Assembly: GCA_041748075.1 (NCBI GenBank)
Contig: JBGTDX010000100.1
Span: 1 to 23,584 of the forward strand
Direction of reading: 5' to 3'
Source: JBGSYJ01 sp041748075
Lineage (GTDB): Bacteria > Acidobacteriota > Thermoanaerobaculia > Gp7-AA8
DNA length: 23,584 nt
The notes beneath the pieces are model-generated. The model was not told the DNA's origin. It did not search any database and was given only the letters and a program-made list of their open reading frames with translations. Position 1 is the stretch's first letter, and every line of letters starts with the position of its first letter. Below are positions 1 to 6,690 of the stretch, piece after piece. The position numbers and the translations under genes were made by a program.

Positions 1-255
1 TTCCGGAAGTCCCTGATCGCCACCGTTATAGCCGCGGCCGAGAGGCTCGCCGACGTAAAGCATCGGAGCCTTGTCGCGCTCGCCTTCGCCGATGACGATG
101 GTCCCACGCATTTTCATCTTGTTGAGCTCTTCGCGCATCGATTCGACGGCGACCTGATCGGAGTACTTCCGCTTCCCGTAGCCCATCGTCCGAGCTGCCG
201 CGATGGCCGCCTTTTCGGTAACTCTCAGAAATCCGATTTCGAGACTCGATTCCAT
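1..255 (-). CDS. glpX: Class II fructose-1,6-bisphosphatase GlpX (N-terminal 85 residues; cut by window edge)
   Basis: Reading leftward from ATG at 255 gives 85 residues that run off the window. The visible part matches the GlpX N-terminus: RVTEKAAIAAAR, then YSDQVAVESMR with Asp33, then GTIVIGEGERDKAPMLYVGE with Glu57. Asp33 and Glu57 fall at the positions of known metal-binding residues in the E. coli enzyme. GlpX hydrolyses fructose-1,6-bisphosphate to fructose-6-phosphate in the cytoplasm and is the committed gluconeogenic phosphatase in many bacteria. It lies 73 bp downstream of the glutaryl-CoA dehydrogenase gene on the same strand, so co-transcription is possible. The catalytic C-terminal part is outside the window, so intactness cannot be judged. 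The family call is firm. Confidence 0.93.
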   Translation of the reverse strand, partial: MESSLEIGFLRVTEKAAIAAARTMGYGKRKYSDQVAVESMREELNKMKMRGTIVIGEGERDKAPMLYVGEPLGRGYNGGDQGLPE

Positions 256-328
256 TCAGTTCCCCATTGTCAGACGACTGGTTGGTGTTGGAAATTCCAG
301 CAAAGACTAACAGCTTTGTGCCGGAACC

Positions 329-1567
329 CTACGTCGTTTTTGCCGTTTCCTTCTCGCGCTCGGCTGTTCCCTGACGCTCTGCCTCAGCAGTCATCGGAGG
401 ATTGTAGGCGGGGATACCGGTCACCGCCTCACCGATGATGAGATTGTGGATGTCATGGGTGCCTTCGTACGTTTTCACCGATTCGAGGTTGAGCATGTGA
501 CGGATGACCGGATACTCGTCGGAAACGCCGTTGGCTCCCAGGATGTCGCGAGCCATGCGCGCGCACTCGAGAGCGATGTTGACGTTGTTCATCTTGGCCA
601 TCGAGATGTGATGCGGTTTGATTTTTCCCTGCTCCTTCTTCCGGCCCATCTGCAAAGCCAGAAGCTGAGCTTTGGTGATCTCAGTGATCATCCAGGCGAG
701 CTTGTTCTGCACGAGCTGATGTGCGGCGATCGGTTTTCCGCCGAACTGGATGCGCTGCTTTGCGTATTCGAGCGCGGTGTTGTACACGGCCATCGCCGCC
801 CCGACCGCGCCGAAGGCGATGCCGAATCGCGCCTGACTCAGGCAGCTCAGGGGATGCTTGAGTGACGAGGTCTCCGGCAGGACATTCTCGGCAGGAATGC
901 GGCAATCTTCGAAGAAGAGCTGCGAAGTTACCGACGCGCGAAGCGAGAACTTGCCCATGTGATAGGCGGTCGTGTAGCCGGGAGTGTTCTTTTCGACCAG
1001 GAACCCGCGGATTCCCTCTTCGGTCTTTGCCCACACGACCGCGACATCGGCAATGGATCCGTTCGTGATCCAGGACTTGGCGCCGTTGAGAATCCATGAA
1101 TCCCCGTCGCGTCGCGCATGCGTGCGCATTCCTCCGGGGTTCGATCCGAAGTCGGGCTCGGTCAGACCGAAACAGCCGATCGCCTCGCCGCTGCCGAGAG
1201 CGGGGATCCATCGATCCTTCTGTTCTTTCGAGCCGTACGCATAGATCGGAAACATGACAAGGCTCGACTGAACCGATACGAACGACCGGAGTCCGGAATC
1301 GCCTCGCTCGAGCTCCTGCATGATCAGCCCGTACGCGACGTGGCCCAGGCCCGGAAGGCCGTACTCGTCAATGGTCGAGCCGAACAGGCCCATCTCGGCC
1401 ATTCGGGGGACCAGATGAGCGGGAAACTTCTCGTGCCGGTTCGCGTCTTCGATGATCGGAAGCACTTCCGCGTCGACGAAGTCGCGCACGGTCTGACGCA
1501 CCATCAGCTCTTCTTCAGAAAAGAGCGAATCGACATCCATGTAGTCGACACCTGGAAAATTTGCCAC
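329..1567 (-). CDS. gcdH: Glutaryl-CoA dehydrogenase (acyl-CoA dehydrogenase family)
   Basis: The 412-residue protein is an FAD-dependent acyl-CoA dehydrogenase. It would oxidise and decarboxylate glutaryl-CoA to crotonyl-CoA in lysine and tryptophan breakdown. The helical N-domain covers about 1-130, the beta-domain about 130-245, and the C-terminal helices follow. Features typical of glutaryl-CoA dehydrogenases rather than generic ACADs are SGLRSFVSVQSSLVM, with Arg94 and Ser98 at the glutarate-binding positions, the FAD-domain sequence IGCFGLTEPDFGSNP, and KTYEGTHDIHNLIIG, with Glu368 as the catalytic base. The start is GTG at 1567, preceded at good spacing by AAAGGAG (Shine-Dalgarno). About 20 residues after the conserved core (PMTAEAERQ onward) are extra and charged. 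A glutaryl-CoA dehydrogenase is much more likely than another short-chain ACAD. Confidence 0.93.
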   Translation of the reverse strand: MANFPGVDYMDVDSLFSEEELMVRQTVRDFVDAEVLPIIEDANRHEKFPAHLVPRMAEMGLFGSTIDEYGLPGLGHVAYGLIMQELERGDSGLRSFVSVQSSLVMFPIYAYGSKEQKDRWIPALGSGEAIGCFGLTEPDFGSNPGGMRTHARRDGDSWILNGAKSWITNGSIADVAVVWAKTEEGIRGFLVEKNTPGYTTAYHMGKFSLRASVTSQLFFEDCRIPAENVLPETSSLKHPLSCLSQARFGIAFGAVGAAMAVYNTALEYAKQRIQFGGKPIAAHQLVQNKLAWMITEITKAQLLALQMGRKKEQGKIKPHHISMAKMNNVNIALECARMARDILGANGVSDEYPVIRHMLNLESVKTYEGTHDIHNLIIGEAVTGIPAYNPPMTAEAERQGTAEREKETAKTT

Positions 1568-1727
1568 GGGAGACTCCTTTGTACATTTGCCGCGAGGGCT
1601 GGGGGGGTGATTCTACCTCACGGCCCGGTGGTTATGTTCTGTTGCAGCTGAAAGCAGACCGCGTACACAGTGGACAGAAGACAGATAGCCCATCTCCCGG
1701 CGAATGAGGTCCGAAGCCGGGAAGACC

Positions 1728-2375
1728 TTAAGCAGGCTTCCGGGCTGTGTAGACGATATGCGAATGGGGATACCAGGCATCGATCTCTCTCGCCTCCAGC
1801 TCCACGAAACCGATCCGGCCCATTCGCGCGAAGATCTCCTCCCTCGATTCATAGATGAATCCGCTGCCCATCGAGATTCCGAGAACGCCGTCGGAGATCC
1901 GCTCCTGAAATCGCGCCCAGGACATTTTCCAACGATGGGATGCGTCCATGTCCTTGAGAATGAAGAGGCCGCCGGGAACGAGGCGCTCGAACGCACGACG
2001 ATACAGCCCCTCGCGCTCGGCAGTGGGAATCCGGTAGGTGGCGTCATAGATGGCCACCACGTCGAAACTTCCCTTCACTGCGTCATCGAATGCCGCAACG
2101 ACTCGGATCCCCGGCCATCGGAGAGGGAGAAGGGATTTGCGCAGGTCCGGTTCGACCGCCACGACGTCTCTCGCGCCCTGCTCGATGGCCAGCCGGGCGA
2201 ACGTGCCGTGGCCGGCTCCTATGTCGACCATGCGCCCTCCTCTGGGGACCAGATCGAGGGTCCGCAGGAACGGGCAGGTGAAAAAGCGGATGAGGATGTG
2301 AAGCCGCACGCCCAGCGGGTGCCCTCGGAAGGTCTGATGCAGAATGCGCAGAGCGTGAAGGTAACCAATAGTCAT
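1728..2375 (-). CDS. Class I SAM-dependent methyltransferase, substrate unknown
   Basis: The 215-residue protein has the Rossmann-type methyltransferase core. Motif I is VDIGAGHGTFA at residues 50-60. The strand ending VVAVEPD (71-77) carries the acidic residue expected to contact the SAM ribose (Glu75). The post-motif strand FDVVAIYDATYRI (104-116) and RLVPGGLFILKDMD (131-144) complete the fold. The C-terminal part (145-215) is rich in aromatic and basic residues and probably shapes the substrate site. It is transcribed away from the GT-C gene, with only 23 bp between the two start codons, so shared regulation is likely. The substrate cannot be read from the sequence. The fold call is firm; a link to the neighbouring glycosyltransferases is only contextual. 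Confidence 0.85.
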   Translation of the reverse strand: MTIGYLHALRILHQTFRGHPLGVRLHILIRFFTCPFLRTLDLVPRGGRMVDIGAGHGTFARLAIEQGARDVVAVEPDLRKSLLPLRWPGIRVVAAFDDAVKGSFDVVAIYDATYRIPTAEREGLYRRAFERLVPGGLFILKDMDASHRWKMSWARFQERISDGVLGISMGSGFIYESREEIFARMGRIGFVELEAREIDAWYPHSHIVYTARKPA

Positions 2376-2381
2376 CTGTTC

Positions 2382-2388
2382 GATTATA
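2382..2388. promoter_or_regulatory. Overlapping divergent -10-like boxes between the methyltransferase and GT-C genes
   Basis: The 23-bp gap between start codons contains ATTATA at 2383-2388. On the minus strand this reads as a perfect TATAAT ending 7 nt before the methyltransferase ATG. On the plus strand the overlapping GATTAT (2382-2387) ends 11 nt before the GT-C ATG. At this spacing, transcription would begin at or within a few nt of each start codon. No convincing -35 element is visible on either side. Confidence 0.45.
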
Positions 2389-2398
2389 AGAAGCTCTC

Positions 2399-4186
2399 AT
2401 GACCGCGATGAATGACGTCAGGGAAGGGTCGCGCAGATGGTTTCCGCGGGAAATCCTCATCGTTCTCGCACTGGTCACAATCGTCTATACACTCTTTCTT
2501 CCGAAAAGCTTCTTCGAATTCGATGAAACGCTGTTCGCCCGAGCGGTCCTTGACTACGAGCCATGGAAGCATCATCCGCCGCCGCCCGGCTATCCGCTGT
2601 TCATCGCGGTTGCAGGGTCACTGAACGTTCTGGTTGGCGATCCGTTCATCACGCTCGTTGCGTTGAGTCTCGTGGCCTCGCTCGCGGGCCTGATCCTGCT
2701 GGCACACGCATTTGCCGCAATGACGGGAAGCCTGCGCGCCGGCGCAATCGGCGCGGCGCTCTTCTACCTGTCTCCCGTGATGTTGATTCACGGAACACTT
2801 CCGATCTCGGAGCCGCCGGCTCTCGCACTCCTGTCGCTGGCTCTTCTGCTCTTCGCACGTGCGGAGGCGCGGACCGATGTTCCGGCACGCGCGCTCGTTT
2901 TCGGTATCGCTGCCGGATTGGCGATCGGATGCAGGCCGCAATTTTCAATCTTCGTGCTGCCGCTTCTCCTCGGGACGCTGGTTGCGCTGCGGACCTGGCG
3001 TGCCCGATCTGCGGCCGTCGGCGGATTTGCCGCAGGTTGTCTGCTCTGGTTCGTTCCTTTCGTCCTCATTCTGGGAGGGCTCGGGCGATTCTTCGAGTTC
3101 GAGCTGGGCCAGGCGGCGTACTACGCGACGCATGACGCCGGCATTTCCCGCGGGGGCTGGACACTGCCGCGGATAGCAGCGCGCTTTGTCGTCCGTCCCT
3201 GGGGACCGCTCTGGCTCGCGCTGCCCGTCTGGCTGCTGACTCTCCCGGGAGTCGTGCATCTGCTCCGCACCCGCTCACGATCGGTGCTTCCGCTGATCTT
3301 CGCGGCGACCGCCTATCTCGCCTTTGCGATCGCGACGATGGACCCGGCCGACGGCGCGCGCTACGCAATTCCCTCGGCGCTGGGCGTTGCTCTTTGCGCA
3401 GGGGCAGGCATATTCCGGATTGCGCGGGGCTGGCGCGGCTGGACGGTCTTCACCGTCATCTCGGCGTGCTCGCTGGCCTACACCGCGCCTCTGTTGATCG
3501 ATCGTGCTTCCGGTGCTTCTCCTCCGTCGAGGGCGGCAGCCTGGATTCGGGCGAACGTCCCGAAGAATGCGGTCATCCTTTATGAGCTGCCGCTCTGGCC
3601 ACACGCGACCTGGTGGTTGTCCGACTTCCAGATCATCAAGATCGACGAAGGCGTCCCTGCGGTCGCGGTGGACAGCGAAACTCCCATCTTCATCTACGGA
3701 AATGGCGGAAGCCATAAAGAGCACGCCCGCATTTTCCGGTGGCGGGGAGGTCATGCCTTCAGCAAGGTCACGCGCAACCAGTACGGGGTAGTTTCAGTCG
3801 TCGAAGTGCCGCCGGAGGATCGCTTCCTGAGCGTCCGCGGCGTGTACGGTGCCGAGCGGGATCCCGATCATGAGTGGCGATGGATCGCCCCGGAGGCAGA
3901 GGTGAGACTTCCCGATGTCGGCGCGGAACGCGTGGCTCTTCGCATGGCTCTCTCGCGAACGGCCCCTGAAGAATTGATCCCGGTGCGCATTTTCAAGAAT
4001 GGTCGTCTCGTGGGCACCGTGCAGGTCCGTCGAGGCCGTCAGACCGAGGCGATCCTCCCGGTGTCCGACGGCGAGCAGCGGATCGGGTTCGAATGCGAGA
4101 GCTCTTTCATTCCCGCGGACGCTTCGGGCGGCAGAGGAGATCCGCGAAGGCTCTGTTTTCAGTTGCTGGGTGTGAGGCAGGAATGA
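2399..4186 (+). CDS. Polytopic membrane glycosyltransferase of the GT-C superfamily (GT39/ArnT-like)
   Basis: The 595-residue protein has about ten hydrophobic segments between residues 18 and 360 and a soluble C-terminal part of about 230 residues. The first segment (about 18-35) is followed by FFEFDETLFARA, with Asp42-Glu43 in the first extracytoplasmic loop, where GT-C transferases place their catalytic acid. HHPPPPGYPLFIA (59-71) resembles the proline/histidine stretch seen after this loop in ArnT/PMT-like enzymes. Such enzymes use polyprenyl-phosphate sugars to glycosylate lipids or proteins outside the cytoplasmic membrane. The ATG at 2399 is used here; ATG at 2408 is an alternative. 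The gene is convergent with the VTT gene (39 bp apart) and near a GT2 that could supply its donor. The acceptor is unknown. Confidence 0.75.
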   Translation: MTAMNDVREGSRRWFPREILIVLALVTIVYTLFLPKSFFEFDETLFARAVLDYEPWKHHPPPPGYPLFIAVAGSLNVLVGDPFITLVALSLVASLAGLILLAHAFAAMTGSLRAGAIGAALFYLSPVMLIHGTLPISEPPALALLSLALLLFARAEARTDVPARALVFGIAAGLAIGCRPQFSIFVLPLLLGTLVALRTWRARSAAVGGFAAGCLLWFVPFVLILGGLGRFFEFELGQAAYYATHDAGISRGGWTLPRIAARFVVRPWGPLWLALPVWLLTLPGVVHLLRTRSRSVLPLIFAATAYLAFAIATMDPADGARYAIPSALGVALCAGAGIFRIARGWRGWTVFTVISACSLAYTAPLLIDRASGASPPSRAAAWIRANVPKNAVILYELPLWPHATWWLSDFQIIKIDEGVPAVAVDSETPIFIYGNGGSHKEHARIFRWRGGHAFSKVTRNQYGVVSVVEVPPEDRFLSVRGVYGAERDPDHEWRWIAPEAEVRLPDVGAERVALRMALSRTAPEELIPVRIFKNGRLVGTVQVRRGRQTEAILPVSDGEQRIGFECESSFIPADASGGRGDPRRLCFQLLGVRQE

Positions 4187-4225
4187 AGACGGTTCCGATG
4201 TCGAATGGTGGTTTCACCTGCGCGC

Positions 4226-4915
4226 TCAGGCATCACTCCCAAGGATTTTCTTCAGCCTCCTCGCGACGAGAGCGAGTGACACGATGAGGATCCCCGCGAT
4301 GAGCGTGCGGAAAAACGCGTTGGGCACGCTCACGGTCGCCGTTGCGACCGAGTCGACGAGATATGTGAAGATGAACACGGACGGAATCGATCCGAGGAAC
4401 GTGGCGGCAAGGTAATCACGAAAACGAAGCCGCGCGAGTCCTGCCATGTAGTTGAGCAGCGGCGAAGGAATCAGCGGAACGAATCGCAGTACGAGGAGAA
4501 CGAAGAAACCCTCCTTTCTGAGGCGCTCATATAGAACCGTCCGTGTTGCCGGAATCTTCGCCGCGATCCAGGAGCCGAGCGTGGAGCGGGCGAGCAGGAA
4601 GGGAATGATCGCGGAGATCGTGAAGACAAACAGCTCGATGAGCCCTCCCAGGGCCCAGCCCCACATCAGCGCAGCCGCTACCGAGAGCGGCACCGATGGA
4701 ATCATCAGGATAGAAAACAGGGCATAGAGTCCGAGAAAGGCGAGGGGGACCCACCAGAGATGTCCGGCCGAGCGAAGCCACAGGGCTGCCTCCTCGGGCG
4801 TGAACCCCCGAACTCCCAGGAACCACCATGCGATGGCAATGGTCACCACAACGGCGAGTGCGCCTGCAAGGTACGACCAGCGGCTGGTGCTCGCGGGGAG
4901 CGCTTCTTCGGGCAT
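4226..4915 (-). CDS. TVP38/TMEM64-family (VTT domain, DedA-like) membrane protein
   Basis: The 229-residue integral membrane protein has hydrophobic segments near 15-34, 56-75, 78-108, 136-156, 170-190 and 200-220. The family signature is RFVPLIPSPLLNYMAGLAR at 144-162, followed by FRDYLAATFLGSIP, the conserved re-entrant VTT region with Arg144, Pro147, Pro150 and Asn155. VTT proteins of the wider DedA superfamily are membrane lipid transporters or scramblases, and some DedA members recycle undecaprenyl phosphate. Whether this TVP38-type protein does so is unknown. It lies between two glycosyltransferases, divergent from the GT2 (86-bp gap) and convergent with the GT-C gene. That makes a role in polyprenyl-lipid handling attractive, as inference. 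Confidence 0.88.
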   Translation of the reverse strand: MPEEALPASTSRWSYLAGALAVVVTIAIAWWFLGVRGFTPEEAALWLRSAGHLWWVPLAFLGLYALFSILMIPSVPLSVAAALMWGWALGGLIELFVFTISAIIPFLLARSTLGSWIAAKIPATRTVLYERLRKEGFFVLLVLRFVPLIPSPLLNYMAGLARLRFRDYLAATFLGSIPSVFIFTYLVDSVATATVSVPNAFFRTLIAGILIVSLALVARRLKKILGSDA

Positions 4916-4989
4916 CGGCGTAAGAGTACAGGGGATGCGGTGCAGTCAGAAGCGGCTCCAGGCTTCCGCTGTCCCGGGCCAGTCCTTGC

Positions 4990-4995
4990 TATGAT
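4990..4995 (+). promoter_or_regulatory. -10-like TATGAT immediately before the GT2 GTG start
   Basis: TATGAT ends 6 nt before the GTG codon at 5002, so a standard start site would coincide with the start codon (leaderless mRNA). No Shine-Dalgarno sequence is seen. No good -35 hexamer lies 16-18 bp upstream. Confidence 0.4.
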
Positions 4996-5001
4996 CCGGC
5001 C

Positions 5002-5775
5002 GTGACTCCGAAGCGCTCCATCTCCGTCGTTCTTCCCGTGTACAACGAGGAGGAGAATCTCGAACATGCGATCACTCTCACGGTCGCCGCTCTCGATTCG
5101 TTCGCGAGCGATTACGAGATCATCGTTGTCGACGACGCATCCACCGACATGTCGGTGGAAATCATTTCCGGTGTCATGACCAGCAACAATCGGATCCGCC
5201 TGATCCGGCATGCTGAGAACCTCAAGCTGGGACGCAGCCTCAAGACGGGCTTCGAATCCGCCCGGATGGATCTGGTTCTCTACATGGACGCCGATCTGCC
5301 GGTCGACCCGAACGTTCTGGGAGATGCAATCCGTGCGATGGAAGTCACGCGCGCGGACGTCATTGCCGGGTATCGCTTTGACAGGACAACGGAGGGCTTC
5401 AAGCGGTCGGTCTATTCGTGGGGGTACAACCAGTTGATCAGCGTATTGTTCGGATGGCCGTACCGGGACATTAATTTCGCGTTCAAGCTCATGCGCCGCG
5501 AGGTGCTGGATGCTGTCGAGCTCAAGTCCGATGGGTCGCTCATCGATGCGGAGTTGATCGTCAAAGCGAAGAATCTCGGCTTCGCGGTCCAGCAGTTGGG
5601 TATCGACTACTATCCCCGCATACGAGGACGCTCGACGCTCTCTTCGCCCGCGGTGATCTTCAAAATCCTTCGCGAGCTCTTGAGTCTCTACTCGGACATG
5701 CGCCATCCGCGGCGGAAATTGGCAAGGTCTCGAGCGGTCACCGGGCTCGAGGAGCGGGGGCCGGCCGGCACTTGA
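5002..5775 (+). CDS. Family 2 glycosyltransferase, Dpm1/polyprenyl-phosphate glycosyltransferase-like
   Basis: The 257-residue GT-A protein opens with SVVLPVYNEEENLE (8-21). VVDDASTD (42-49) binds the nucleotide, YMDADLP (94-100) carries the DXD metal motif, and DINFAFKLMRREV (156-168) follows. SLIDAELIVKAKNLGF (179-194) and the RIRGRST motif (207-213) are typical of dolichol/undecaprenyl-phosphate sugar synthases. It would transfer a sugar from a nucleotide donor to polyprenyl phosphate at the inner membrane face. The C-terminal membrane helices of ArnC/GtrB are absent, as in minimal Dpm1. The start is GTG; the nearby ATG at 4991 is out of frame. Its stop overlaps the start of the deacetylase gene by 4 nt, so the two are probably translationally coupled. 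The sugar is unknown. Confidence 0.85.
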   Translation: MTPKRSISVVLPVYNEEENLEHAITLTVAALDSFASDYEIIVVDDASTDMSVEIISGVMTSNNRIRLIRHAENLKLGRSLKTGFESARMDLVLYMDADLPVDPNVLGDAIRAMEVTRADVIAGYRFDRTTEGFKRSVYSWGYNQLISVLFGWPYRDINFAFKLMRREVLDAVELKSDGSLIDAELIVKAKNLGFAVQQLGIDYYPRIRGRSTLSSPAVIFKILRELLSLYSDMRHPRRKLARSRAVTGLEERGPAGT

Positions 5776-6614
5776 GATCGCGACTGATCGTCACTGCAGA
5801 TGACGTCGGACTGCATGAGGGCATGAACGCGGGCGCTGTCCGCGCGCATCACGACGGAATTGTCACGGCTTGCAGCGTTGTCGCGAACGGCGTCGCTCTC
5901 CATGACGCAGTGGACCGTTTGAGGGAGTGCCCACGGATGAGCGTTGGAGCGCATCTAACTCTGGTCGAGGAGCGTCCGGTCGCTCCTGTGGAGGCGGTCA
6001 GTTCGCTCGTAGGCAACGATGGTCGATTTTTTGACGATTTTCGTGCGTTCGCGGCGCGTTGGGCACTCGGCCGGATTCGGTTGAGGGATGTGGAACGAGA
6101 GCTACGCGCGCAGATAGAGCTGCTGCTCCGATCGGGTCTCGAGCTCAATCACCTCAACGGCCATCAGCACCTTCACGTGCTGCCTCGGATTTTCCACATC
6201 GTCCTGATGCTGGCGGAGGAGTACGGCATCCGGTACGTGCGGATCCCTTCGGATGCGGCCCCTCAGGGCACCGCGACGGGACGCGCCATCGCGATGCGAA
6301 TTCTCAACGTGTTCGGAGCTCATGCGAAACGACGAGGATCGCAGATCACCACGAGTGCCGCAACGATCGGAATCGCGGCTGCAGGCCAGATGAGCGCCGC
6401 CGGTCTGATTGCGCTCGTCGAGCGGCTCGACGGAGGTACCGCGGAGCTCGTCAGCCATCCGGGCACGGGCAACGAGAGGATCGCCGCGGTTTACGATTGG
6501 GGTTACGACTGGGATCGCGAGACGGATGCGCTCTGCGATCCGTCTGTGAGAACCGTGCTTACGAATCACGGCGTCGAATTGATCACCCCGGAAGATGTGG
6601 CCTTGTCATCCTGA
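5772..6614 (+). CDS. YdjC/ChbG-family carbohydrate N-deacetylase (HpnK-like)
   Basis: The 280-residue protein starts with RLIVTADDVGLHEGMN. Asp10-Asp11 are the catalytic/metal aspartates of the YdjC family. His61 in VGAHLTL and His131/His133/His135 in HLNGHQHLHVLP complete the metal site, and ELVSHPG (225-231) is another family block. ChbG deacetylates diacetylchitobiose and HpnK an N-acetylglucosaminyl hopanoid. The substrate here is probably the product of the adjacent GT2, as inference. The start is TTG at 5772, overlapping the GT2 stop in TTGA. No ATG lies before the conserved ADD motif, so the rare start is needed. The stop codon lies inside GTCATCCTGAGC (6605-6616), which matches the core of the dispersed hairpin repeat. 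Confidence 0.87.
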   Translation: MRSRLIVTADDVGLHEGMNAGAVRAHHDGIVTACSVVANGVALHDAVDRLRECPRMSVGAHLTLVEERPVAPVEAVSSLVGNDGRFFDDFRAFAARWALGRIRLRDVERELRAQIELLLRSGLELNHLNGHQHLHVLPRIFHIVLMLAEEYGIRYVRIPSDAAPQGTATGRAIAMRILNVFGAHAKRRGSQITTSAATIGIAAAGQMSAAGLIALVERLDGGTAELVSHPGTGNERIAAVYDWGYDWDRETDALCDPSVRTVLTNHGVELITPEDVALSS

Positions 6615-6667
6615 GCTCCACGCAAAGGCACTCCAGGCGCATTCCCCGGGCGCATCAGTTCACCTCG

Positions 6668-6683
6668 TATAATCGCCCCCGGA
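6668..6683 (+). promoter_or_regulatory. Consensus TATAAT box and GGAG Shine-Dalgarno before the dehydrogenase gene
   Basis: A perfect TATAAT lies at 6668-6673 and GGAG at 6680-6683, 7 nt before the ATG at 6691. If the box is used, the leader is only about 10 nt and starts next to the ribosome binding site. No recognisable -35 hexamer is seen. This would separate the dehydrogenase gene from the glycan genes upstream. Confidence 0.5.
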
Positions 6684-6690
6684 GAACTGC

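Noticed and set aside
1568..1727. A small gene between the methyltransferase and gcdH
   Set aside because: The 160-bp gap has no frame with a plausible start, ribosome site and conserved product; a weak imperfect inverted repeat near the methyltransferase stop is too poor to call a terminator.
2413..2420. Perfect palindrome TGACGTCA as an operator
   Set aside because: It is an isolated 8-bp palindrome inside the start of the GT-C coding region with no second site; it could be chance.
4843..5706. Antisense open frame of 287 codons opposite the GT2
   Set aside because: It overlaps both the GT2 and the start of the VTT gene and has no family motif.
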